Assembly (NCBI GenBank): GCA_049664225.1
Contig: JBATEX010000077.1
Span: 1-64,000 of the forward strand
Reading direction: 5' to 3'
Length of the DNA stretch: 64,000 nt
Source: JAUVRX01 sp049664225
GTDB taxonomy: Bacteria > Acidobacteriota > Thermoanaerobaculia > Multivoradales > JAHEKO01
Under the pieces are notes generated by a model. It was not told where the DNA came from. It searched no databases and saw nothing but the letters and a program-made list of their open reading frames with translations. The position numbers and the translations under genes were made by a program. Positions 1-7,076 of this stretch are shown here, piece after piece (positions within the stretch are counted from its first letter, which is position 1; the number at the start of each line of letters is the position of its first letter).

Positions 1-827
1 CCGCGCTCGCTGCCGACGAATCCGTACGGACCAGTCCCTACGAACGCGGCCGTACGGAAGCCCTCTTCGCTGAGCCCCTCCGCGAGTGTCGGGAGCTCCG
101 CCTCAAGTACTGCGTCGAAGTCCAGCGCGCCGTGCGTGATCGGGTCCAGCCCGGTCAGCATCGAGGCATGGGAAGGTAGTGTCCAGTTGCTGGGAGCGCT
201 CGCGGTTGTGAAGAGGCAACCGGAAGCAGCCAGCTTGTCGAGGTTCGGCGAGGTGTCTCTCTCATAGCCGTAGCACCCCAAGTGGTCCGCTCGCAAGGTG
301 TCGAGCGAGATCAGTATCATCCCAGGGGCGCCACCATCGGTACCTTCAGCGGGCCTTGACGTGCTTCCGAGACTCACGAGCACCGCGGCGATGGCCGCGG
401 CGGCTAGTATCGACCGCAACCGCCCCGCCCGGATTTTGCAGGACACCCAGTAGCCCGAGCTCGCTGCCAGTGCGCCGATCAGAGCCACACCCAGGCCGAT
501 CGGCATGGGGACTGGCAGGCTTGCGCGCGCGTCGGCGTTTTCGACTGCGAACAGTCCAGCAAGGAGGAAGAGACCGAACACCGCCACGGACCTCGCGGTC
601 CGTCCGCGAAGACGAACTGAGATCGCCCCGACGCAGAGGGACACTAGAACGAGGCAGGTCGTGTCCACAACCGTCGCAATGACGATGTTCATCACGCGGC
701 TGGCCAGGGGCCCGGCGACCGTGGATCCGAGGAAGACCGAATGCGCACCATCGATCGCACCGAGGATTGCACCGGCGGCCAGCGACCACTTCAAGTCATC
801 TTTCAGAGTTCCCTCGGGTCTCGCCAT
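1..827 (-). CDS. Membrane-anchored sulfatase-like protein (alkaline phosphatase superfamily), 3' part missing
   Basis: The gene runs off the left edge; 275 codons are visible without a stop. About 170 residues of alternating hydrophobic segments (roughly five membrane spans) precede a sulfatase-type catalytic start: ISLDTLRADHLGCYGY supplies the metal-binding Asp, and SNWTLPSHASMLTG is the nucleophile loop. The loop has Thr216 where formylglycine sulfatases carry Cys or Ser in a C/S-x-P-x-R motif. That resembles phosphoethanolamine transferases and LtaS-type enzymes, so a periplasmic phospho- or sulfo-transfer or hydrolysis role is inferred. The ATG at 827 follows a GGATGGGA stretch. The neighbouring sulfotransferase and glycosyltransferase suggest surface-glycan modification. 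Substrate is unknown. Confidence 0.85.
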   Translation of the reverse strand, partial: MARPEGTLKDDLKWSLAAGAILGAIDGAHSVFLGSTVAGPLASRVMNIVIATVVDTTCLVLVSLCVGAISVRLRGRTARSVAVFGLFLLAGLFAVENADARASLPVPMPIGLGVALIGALAASSGYWVSCKIRAGRLRSILAAAAIAAVLVSLGSTSRPAEGTDGGAPGMILISLDTLRADHLGCYGYERDTSPNLDKLAASGCLFTTASAPSNWTLPSHASMLTGLDPITHGALDFDAVLEAELPTLAEGLSEEGFRTAAFVGTGPYGFVGSER

Positions 828-994
828 ATTCCCATCCGCACAGCTGCGAAGATCGTGCAGACCTGACGGAATTATCCCGCCTGCTCGCGGATGCGTCCAC
901 ACCACCGGCGCCCTTCGCTGCCCGCTCCTCGTCGAGCCACAGTCGCCCCCGAGTGTTTCCAGTCAGCAGAAGTCGGACAGTTTAGTGGTCTGAG

Positions 995-1366
995 CTAAGA
1001 GACACTTTCGGGTCTAGACTCAGGCCCACGAGAGTGTCGAATGCCAGTAAAGAAGAAGCAGTCCAGCGAAGCGGCAGTCCGGGAGATCCGCCGAGCACTG
1101 AACCTTATCCCAAGACCCGATATCGGGCTTGGCGAGTAGATCACGTCCAGATCGATTCCGTAGAGACTTCTCAAGCCGTCCAGATGGATCCGAGTACGGC
1201 GCCGAAACCGTGCCCAATCCCTGAGCCCGGCCATGACTCGATACGACACCTGAGACCCCAGCGATTCAAGAATCCGCCCCGTCCCAATCACCTGTGATTC
1301 GAAGACACCGGCATCCGGCAGGGAGCTCGCAAGCAGAATGCATGGGTTGGCTCTTCTTTCAGACAT
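995..1366 (-). pseudogene. N-terminal remnant of a glycosyltransferase (GT4-like)
   Basis: A 123-codon reading frame opens with ATG at 1366, behind a good ribosome site (AGGTGGGG). Its start reads like a glycosyltransferase N-terminal Rossmann half: CILLASSLPDAGVFESQVIG, then a helix and a SLYGIDLDVIYSPSP strand. After about residue 85 the resemblance fades and the frame stops, far short of the usual 350-400 residues; no catalytic C-terminal half follows in any frame. I read it as a truncated, probably dead gene. It lies beside a second decayed gene (1650-1779). A genuine short protein of unknown function is the alternative. About 280 bases on its right (1367-1649) show nothing recognisable. 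Confidence 0.4.
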
Positions 1367-1649
1367 TCGCCCCACCTGGGAGTCCGTTGGCCCATGGTGC
1401 CTGTGGTGTTCGGAGAGCCGACCTCTGAATGCGTCCAATTTCAGACAAACCAAGCATCTCTATCCACCAACAATAGTGAGGAGTCTCCGAACGCCTATTC
1501 TCGCTGGTGAAGGGATTGAGGGGCGCAGCTTCGGGACGAATTGTACCAGCATCGCATTTGGGGCGGGCGTGAGCGTACATTCAACTCGAGACGGTGCCTG
1601 ACAGACTCGCCCGAGGAGGCGCACAGTGACGAGGGGGTCCACCTCTCCC

Positions 1650-1779
1650 TCCACGTCACGCCTGACCTGAGTGGGATCAGAAAGACTTGCAGGACCCAGG
1701 TTGCCAGGTAGGTCGAGAAGAGTGCGACTGCCAGGCCACCGATCGTCCTGCCCTCGGACGTCGGCCGTGCGAGTTGGTC
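1650..1779 (-). pseudogene. Decayed paralogue of the ICMT-like methyltransferase at 5525-6121
   Basis: Read on the minus strand, this stretch encodes GGLAVALFSTYLATWV followed by LQVFLIPL. It aligns with GSLAVALFANFLASWL followed by LMVLLIPV in the intact methyltransferase 4 kb away (15 of 24 identical). The nucleotides then jump to the intact gene's 3' end: 29 bases around the stop (1650-1678 against 5519-5547) match at 25 positions, and both copies keep the TGA. The SAM-binding region before the block and the C-terminal block with the conserved Glu/Arg residues are missing. At least two internal deletions are therefore implied. The fragment abuts the stop codon of the sulfotransferase. Confidence 0.6.
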
Positions 1780-2658
1780 TCAGCCGGCTTCGTAGCCGAG
1801 ATCGCGCAGCAGGTCTCCTGCAATCGACTCGAAGACCGCGATCTCCTCACGGTCGAGCCTTTGCCGCCAGAAATCGATACGGGTCGCATCCGGTGGCCGG
1901 AGGGCGCGCTGGTGGATGGCAATCCGGTCGCTCCCGCGCGAGACGATATCGCCGTCCGGTGTGCGCCAGTCGCGAAATTCGGCCAGGCGAAGCCGCGCTC
2001 CGCGGTGGTAGCTCAGCATGTCGAGCTCGAAGGGTAGCTCGAGGAAGTCGCAGACTTCTCTGAGGGTCGCCTCCGGCTGCCTGACCAGCTGCTCGTAACG
2101 AACCTCCAGATAGTGTGGGCACGATCGCGCCTGGGCCCTCGCCGCGCGAATGCTGCCGGACCAATCCTCAGCCTGGGCCCGAATTTCAACTCCCGGACCG
2201 AAACCCAAGTGCCGCCGCGACGCGGCCACTGCTCGCCCGTCGCGGATCAGATGGACGATGTGCGCTTCGGGAAGACACTCCGCGATCGAGGCAACGTGGT
2301 TGACGTAGGGCGGCGTCTTGTCGCCCCAGCGCTTCTTGCCGTGGCGATCGGCGTAGAGCCTGTAGAAGCAGCGGATCCCGTTGGCAAGGTCGAAGGACTG
2401 GAGTCCGGCGAGCTCGGCGCGGAAGGTCCGCTCCTCGATTCCGAAATCGTCCCAGGTGAAAAACGACGTGACCAGCTCGGCGAGCCGATCCCGATGCACC
2501 TCACCGAGCTCGCCCAGGGACAGAACCGACGGCAGGAAATGAGTCTCCGGGGGGATCGCCAGCTGAGGGTGGGAGTCGAGCATCAGACGGAGCAGCGTCG
2601 TGCCGGAGCGCGCGACGCCGACGATGAACGGGAACGGAGGCTCGAAGCGCGGTACCAC
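1780..2658 (-). CDS. Sulfotransferase family protein
   Basis: A 292-residue enzyme with the PAPS 5'-phosphosulfate loop near its N-terminus (VGVARSGTTLLRLMLDSHP) and a 3'-phosphate-binding block further on (VHLIRDGRAVAASRR, then EVRYEQLVRQP). It would transfer sulfate from PAPS to a carbohydrate or other acceptor; the acceptor cannot be read from sequence. The start is GTG at 2658, two bases after the stop of the upstream glycosyltransferase, so the two genes are almost certainly cotranscribed and probably translationally coupled. No signal peptide is visible, so it is cytoplasmic. Length and motifs fit the bacterial Sulfotransfer_3-type family. Confidence 0.9.
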   Translation of the reverse strand: MVPRFEPPFPFIVGVARSGTTLLRLMLDSHPQLAIPPETHFLPSVLSLGELGEVHRDRLAELVTSFFTWDDFGIEERTFRAELAGLQSFDLANGIRCFYRLYADRHGKKRWGDKTPPYVNHVASIAECLPEAHIVHLIRDGRAVAASRRHLGFGPGVEIRAQAEDWSGSIRAARAQARSCPHYLEVRYEQLVRQPEATLREVCDFLELPFELDMLSYHRGARLRLAEFRDWRTPDGDIVSRGSDRIAIHQRALRPPDATRIDFWRQRLDREEIAVFESIAGDLLRDLGYEAG

Positions 2659-2660
2659 GA

Positions 2661-3509
2661 TCAGGGCTCGGAGGCGATTCGCGGTTCCAAGGAGAGCAGG
2701 TAGTCGCGGAGCCGTCGATCGACCAGCAGGCGACCCTCGGCGAGGCCCTTGCGGATCTCAGCGTCTCCGAGCATCTGGGACTCGTAGTAGGACGGTAGGC
2801 GTCCGGCCAAAAGCTCCCGATACAGATGCCGCCAGGTGATGCCATATTCGTAGGGCAGCTCCCGATTGCGCTCGTAGGCCGCACCGCCGCTGCGGATCTT
2901 GCGCTCGAACTGTCGGTAGGTGCGAAGTGGGAAGTGGAAGATGAGCAGCCGCGGCTCCTCAGCTACTCGAAGCCCCGTCCCACGCGAAATCGAATGGTTG
3001 CCCTGCGCGACTTGGACTTCGGGAGACGCTCGGTGGCAGACCTTCGGGGGCAGCGGGTCGCCAAGCGCGCTACATGAGTGGGCTTCACGAACCACCATCC
3101 GCTGGAAGAGGTTTCCCTCGCCCGGCGGACGGGGGACGAAGTTGGAGCGGGGCACTACTACCAAGTCGTCCGAGTCGGGGACGGCTTCGAGGACGCACTT
3201 CAGGGTCCCGGTCTCAGACCACCAGAACTCGTCCGCATCGCTGTTGATGATCCAGTCCGCCTCATGGTCGATGCAGGCGAGTCGAGCCATGCGGGTCACC
3301 CAGCGGGCCTGCGAGTAGTCGTCGGAGGGCTCGTGAATCAGCCGCACGACCCCGAGCCGCTCGTATTCCTTCAGGATACCCACGGTTCGGTCGACGGAGC
3401 CGTTGTCCGTAACCAGGACGAAATCGACACCCTGGCTGAGATGGTACTCGAGGTTCGCTCGAAGAATGTCCTCTTCGTCACGAACCAGCAGAGTCAGCAC
3501 CAGCCGCAT
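2661..3509 (-). CDS. Glycosyltransferase family 2-like protein
   Basis: A 282-residue cytoplasmic protein with a GT-A fold signature. It starts MRLVLTLLVRDEEDILRANL, has a nucleotide-sugar-binding strand (FVLVTDNGSVDRT) and an Asp-x-Asp-type metal site (WIINSDADEFWW). It resembles the Glyco_tranf_2_4 group of small, soluble glycosyltransferases. It is the first gene of a two-gene operon with the sulfotransferase, which suggests that a glycan is built and then sulfated. Donor and acceptor are unknown. The ATG at 3509 has only a weak ribosome site. The 160 bases upstream hold no gene. Confidence 0.87.
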   Translation of the reverse strand: MRLVLTLLVRDEEDILRANLEYHLSQGVDFVLVTDNGSVDRTVGILKEYERLGVVRLIHEPSDDYSQARWVTRMARLACIDHEADWIINSDADEFWWSETGTLKCVLEAVPDSDDLVVVPRSNFVPRPPGEGNLFQRMVVREAHSCSALGDPLPPKVCHRASPEVQVAQGNHSISRGTGLRVAEEPRLLIFHFPLRTYRQFERKIRSGGAAYERNRELPYEYGITWRHLYRELLAGRLPSYYESQMLGDAEIRKGLAEGRLLVDRRLRDYLLSLEPRIASEP

Positions 3510-3670
3510 GGACGTCGAAACCGTGAGTCTTGCGTGGGATTCGACACCTGTCTGCGAGGCGGCAGGCTGTCACGCCGCTGGCGCCGACTAGGCCACGAAG
3601 CCCGGATTGGGGGCGATGCCCCACCGGCCCGCTCCAGTGCGAAGCAGGCCGGCGAGAAACCGCACCTAGT

Positions 3671-5176
3671 TCACTCTTCCAGCGACGGCCCGCTCGACGG
3701 ACAATCGGCACAGCCGACCGAGAGGGGCTGGAAGTTGGAGCCGCAAGGACCGCAGTAGACGATCGCAGAGACGGCGCCGGTGCTTTCCAGGGTGATCTCC
3801 AGTCGCCCGACGTTGAAGGCGCCGATCGGCACTACCTGAAAACCGTTGTTCCCCATCTCCAGCAGCGGCCGCGACAGGATCTCGACGTCGTCGACGTCAA
3901 AAGCCCGGATCATGCCTCCCTCGGAGGGATCGATATCCAGAACGTGGACCTCGGTCACCTGCCGAGCAGGCGGATCGAAGACGAAGTCGATGGTCCCGCC
4001 GAAGTCGTAGTCATTGGGATCGCTCGAGTCGGCGTCCGCCGAGATGATCAGCACGTGGCCCCGTGGTAGCCCGTTGCGGCCCGGACTCAAGAACTCACCG
4101 CCTATGCCGATTCCCGGTCCGCCGAAGTCGCTGTTCGGCGTCCCCAGGTCGCTATCCCCCCCGGTCGGCGACGAGCTATTGAAGATCATCAGCGGATGAT
4201 TGACGGGATCGTTGGTGCTGACGGTGACTCCGAGGGTGATCCACTCGTCGTCGATGATTTGTCCGGCCACCAGGCTATTGCCCTCGCCGTCCTTTTCGAA
4301 GTCGAAGGTGGGCAGACAGTCGACCGGCAAGGCCGTCAGGTCACCCGATGAAATGTCGAGGATCGGGAACGACTCGAATCCCTCGATGAGGACGCCCAGA
4401 TCCAGCAGCGAGGCGTCGGTCAGATCGACCTCGTAGATGTGGTCGTCATTGCTGGCGATGATCATCCGGCCGTCCGGCAGCACCGCCAGACCCTGGTTGT
4501 TGTCGCCGGTCGCTATGTCGCCGATCAGTGTCGCCGGGCAGCTCAGCCCCGGACAGGGAAGCCCGCTGCTGAGATCCACCTTATAGAAGAGCCGGTCGGG
4601 TGCGGTGAAGGGGCCGTTGGTGAGCAGGTACAGTTCCCCTGCTGCGGTGAACTCGATGTCGGCGCCAGCGATGTTGACATCGGCGGCTCCCGGCGCTGTC
4701 TCGACGCGGCCCACGAGCTCCGGCACACAGGGATCGGTTAGCGTTGGATCGCAGGTGGCCAGGTCGAGGGTGTAGAGCTCATTGGTCCGAGTGCGCCCGA
4801 AGAAGAGGATGCCTTCGGGCGAACAGGCAAGCTGTACGACAAAGAAACCGTCGGGTAGGCGTCCCTCGATCGTCTCGACCGGGGGCGATGTGCTGAGATC
4901 GGCCCGCGCGACGAGTCCGGTGTTTCTGCCGATACCCACCAAGGCCTGCTCGCCTCGGCAGGCGCCAAGGGCGTGGACCGCGGGCTCGATCGAGGATTCC
5001 CTCAGGAACACCGTCCTGTTGTTGGTCAGATCGACCTCGTAGATCTTGGTCGGTGAGCTGCCGTTGGCCAGGTAGATCCCCTGCGCCCAAGCCGGCGGAG
5101 CAATGAGCAGTGTCACCGCCAGCCCGCCCAGCACCCCGAGGGTGATTGAGAATCGTCGTACATCGTGGATGCGCAT
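3671..5176 (-). CDS. Secreted protein of unknown function, propeller-like N-terminal part
   Basis: A 501-residue protein with a clear signal peptide (hydrophobic core, cleavage near PPAWA-Q at about residue 32). The mature N-terminal part alternates short phrases typical of beta-propellers describing values along a series (YLANGSSPTKIYEVDLTNN, LYTLDLATCDPTL, HIYEVDLTDASLLDLG). The C-terminal half looks like a beta-sandwich with Asp/Gly-rich loops (SPTGGDSDLGTPNSDFGG), followed by a Cys-rich tail (CGPCG, CADC). No catalytic signature is recognised. A strong ribosome site (AAGGAAGGT) precedes the ATG. It appears to be a single-gene unit between the methyltransferase and the glycan operon. Probably extracellular or outer-surface. 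Confidence 0.85.
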   Translation of the reverse strand: MRIHDVRRFSITLGVLGGLAVTLLIAPPAWAQGIYLANGSSPTKIYEVDLTNNRTVFLRESSIEPAVHALGACRGEQALVGIGRNTGLVARADLSTSPPVETIEGRLPDGFFVVQLACSPEGILFFGRTRTNELYTLDLATCDPTLTDPCVPELVGRVETAPGAADVNIAGADIEFTAAGELYLLTNGPFTAPDRLFYKVDLSSGLPCPGLSCPATLIGDIATGDNNQGLAVLPDGRMIIASNDDHIYEVDLTDASLLDLGVLIEGFESFPILDISSGDLTALPVDCLPTFDFEKDGEGNSLVAGQIIDDEWITLGVTVSTNDPVNHPLMIFNSSSPTGGDSDLGTPNSDFGGPGIGIGGEFLSPGRNGLPRGHVLIISADADSSDPNDYDFGGTIDFVFDPPARQVTEVHVLDIDPSEGGMIRAFDVDDVEILSRPLLEMGNNGFQVVPIGAFNVGRLEITLESTGAVSAIVYCGPCGSNFQPLSVGCADCPSSGPSLEE

Positions 5177-5524
5177 AACGTTACCTTCCTTTCTAGCGCT
5201 CGCGGTCGAGCGCTGTCAAAAAAAGTCCCAGCGCCACTGGCGTCGCCCCGGTCACCAATTCTAGGGTCGTCATCAGCATCGCCCCTTCGGAATCCTCGGC
5301 GGCCCGGCCGTCTTCCCTGTCGTGGTGTGCGGGAGACCGTTGGCTTTGCGGACCCACCTCACGGTGGGATTGCCTTTTTCGAAGACAACTTCATACTGAC
5401 ATCGCTGAGAGGGCCTGTCAAAGCTATCGAGAAATACGGATACATCTCGCAACAGGAGACCTCGGGGCGATGCCGTGGAGCGCATGAAGAGTACGGGCCG
5501 CTCGAGGAGACCTGCTCCTCCACG
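5177..5524. other. Non-coding gap with one small hairpin
   Basis: About 350 bases without a convincing gene. The part next to 5176 should contain the promoter of the secreted-protein gene. A perfect 6-bp stem (5353-5358 with 5363-5368, loop TCAC) is followed on the plus strand by a run of five T, but no plus-strand gene feeds into it. A 70-codon minus-strand frame (5273-5485) has no ribosome site or recognisable motif. The edge near 5519 is the part duplicated in the pseudogene at 1650-1678. Confidence 0.5.
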
Positions 5525-6121
5525 TCACTCCTGATCTGGGCGGGATCGCGGCACAAACCTCGGCACCCGCTCCATGTAGCGCCTGTAGTCCCCGCCGAAG
5601 CGCTCGAGTAGCTCGCGCTCTTCGATGACGGCGAGCACGTAGATCACCGGTATGAGTAGGACCATGAGGAGCCAAGAGGCGAGGAAGTTGGCGAAGAGGG
5701 CGACGGCCAGGGAACCGAAGAAGACACTGAGGTAGCGAGGGTGGCGGATACGGCTGTAGATGCCTTCGGACAGCAGGCTGCCAGCTGAGGGATCCTGCGC
5801 CAGCTCGGGCCCACCCATCAGGATCTTGAGCTTCAGGTAGCGGCGGCACTTGAGCTCGAGAAAGGCCGCAAACAGGTACGACAAGACAGCCAGCACCGCG
5901 AAGGGCGGCACGAAGCCGAAGTCGACACGCATCAGGGGCTGCCTGAACTGGTAGATGCCGAAGCCCACGAGGATCATGGCCGGGGCCACGATCATATGGG
6001 TCTTGACGGGGCCGAGCCGCCGCCAGAACCCCGCGAAGGGGTGGATGACGAACCAATAGATGAAGCCCGGTGGGATCGAGACCACGAGCACCAACGCCAG
6101 CCAGTAGCGGGCGGTATCCAC
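5525..6121 (-). CDS. Isoprenylcysteine carboxyl methyltransferase/PEMT-like membrane methyltransferase
   Basis: A 198-residue integral membrane protein with about five hydrophobic spans. The C-terminal SAM-binding signature of the ICMT/PEMT/NnrU group is intact: GIYSRIRHPRYLSVFF, then EERELLERFGGDYRRYMERV. Bacterial relatives methylate small lipids or isoprenoid-like acceptors; the acceptor here is unknown. The start is GTG at 6121, three bases after the stop of the EF-P gene, so the two form an operon. A shrunken paralogue lies at 1650-1779. The family is confident; the substrate is not. Confidence 0.88.
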   Translation of the reverse strand: MDTARYWLALVLVVSIPPGFIYWFVIHPFAGFWRRLGPVKTHMIVAPAMILVGFGIYQFRQPLMRVDFGFVPPFAVLAVLSYLFAAFLELKCRRYLKLKILMGGPELAQDPSAGSLLSEGIYSRIRHPRYLSVFFGSLAVALFANFLASWLLMVLLIPVIYVLAVIEERELLERFGGDYRRYMERVPRFVPRSRPDQE

Positions 6122-6124
6122 CGC

Positions 6125-6691
6125 CTAGGCGCGCTCCAGATAGCTCCCGTCCTCGGTCAGGATCCGGACTCGATCGCCGGTCTTGATGAACATCGGGACC
6201 TGCAGGGTGAAACCGGTGTCGAGGGTCGCCTCCTTGGTGGCGCCTGTCGCCGTGTTGCCCTTGGCAGCGTTGTCGATGGTATCGACGACCTCGAACTCCA
6301 TCTTCTGAGGCAACTGGACGCCGATCGCCTGTCCTTCGTACATGGTGACCTGCACCTCGGTGCTCTCGACCAGGAACTGCGCCATCAGGCCCATCAGGTC
6401 GCTGGAAATGGCGACCTGTTCGTAGGAGTCCATGTCCATGAACATGAAAGCGTCGCCCTGCTGATAGAGGTACTGCATCGGCTGGGTCGTCACGTCGGCT
6501 TGTTCCATCTTGGTGCCTGCGCGAACAGTATGGTCGACTACCTTACCGGTCACGATGCCCTTCAGCTTGAAGCGCACGAAAGCGCCTCCCTTGCCAGGCT
6601 TGTGATGGGCTCGCTCGAGAACCGTGTAGAGGTCGCCTTCCAACAACAGCTTCGTTCCCGGGCGGCATTGGTTGGCATCGATCGGGGGCAT
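6125..6691 (-). CDS. efp: Elongation factor P
   Basis: A 188-residue EF-P of standard length. The N-terminal KOW-like domain carries the loop HHKPGKGGAF, whose tip lysine is the residue post-translationally extended in many bacteria; two OB-fold domains follow, ending near VRILTEDGSYLERA. EF-P binds stalled ribosomes between the P and E sites and relieves arrest at consecutive prolines. The ATG at 6691 has an AAGGAG ribosome site. It is the first gene of a two-gene operon with the ICMT-like methyltransferase. No modification enzyme (EpmA/EpmB, EarP or YmfI type) is seen nearby, so the modification type cannot be inferred. Confidence 0.97.
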   Translation of the reverse strand: MPPIDANQCRPGTKLLLEGDLYTVLERAHHKPGKGGAFVRFKLKGIVTGKVVDHTVRAGTKMEQADVTTQPMQYLYQQGDAFMFMDMDSYEQVAISSDLMGLMAQFLVESTEVQVTMYEGQAIGVQLPQKMEFEVVDTIDNAAKGNTATGATKEATLDTGFTLQVPMFIKTGDRVRILTEDGSYLERA

Positions 6692-6801
6692 GGGAGACTC
6701 CTTCGCGTCAGTTCAGATCGCCTCGAGAGCGCATCGCCCTCCAGAGCAAGGCTATTCTCCCCAACCCGGGAGCCCCCGGCAAGCTAATCTCGATTCCGCG
6801 A

Positions 6802-6992
6802 GGCCCTAACCCGCATTATTCATGAACCCCACGGCATCTAGCGGAGATCGCCCGCCATCTCAGGCCGTCCTCACTCGTCGCTCCTCAACAACCTGCAAGG
6901 TTGCCTCCGGTGCTCCTCTTTGCGGGTGGCCAGATCTGACGGACGCTTTCCACAATCTGCTCGCGCGGCTATGAATAATGCGGGCTAAGCCC
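6802..6992. mobile_element. MITE-like element with 22-bp terminal inverted repeats, no transposase
   Basis: The left end (6802-6823) and right end (6971-6992) are inverted copies matching at 19 of 22 positions, with a perfect inner core CCCGCATTATTCAT (6810-6823 against 6971-6984). The roughly 145 bases between carry no transposase and only a small 6-bp hairpin (6889-6903). I found no perfect target-site duplication. The structure fits a non-autonomous IS derivative sitting between the divergent efp and kinase genes. A plus-strand frame entering the kinase from 6978 would start inside the right repeat and is rejected as the kinase start. Confidence 0.55.
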
Positions 6993-7076
6993 CTGAAATG
7001 CGCTCGGATCGCCGATTCGGCTTGTGGATCGTTCCATATTCTGCCGATCGCAACTCGTCTATCCTTAGGTTCGGCC

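Noticed and set aside
5273..5485. 70-codon minus-strand frame downstream of the ICMT-like gene
   Set aside because: No ribosome site, no recognisable motif, and its composition does not differ from other short frames; kept as non-coding.
6978..7076. N-terminal extension of the first kinase
   Set aside because: It would start inside the right inverted repeat of the MITE-like element; the kinase domain starts right after ATG 7077.
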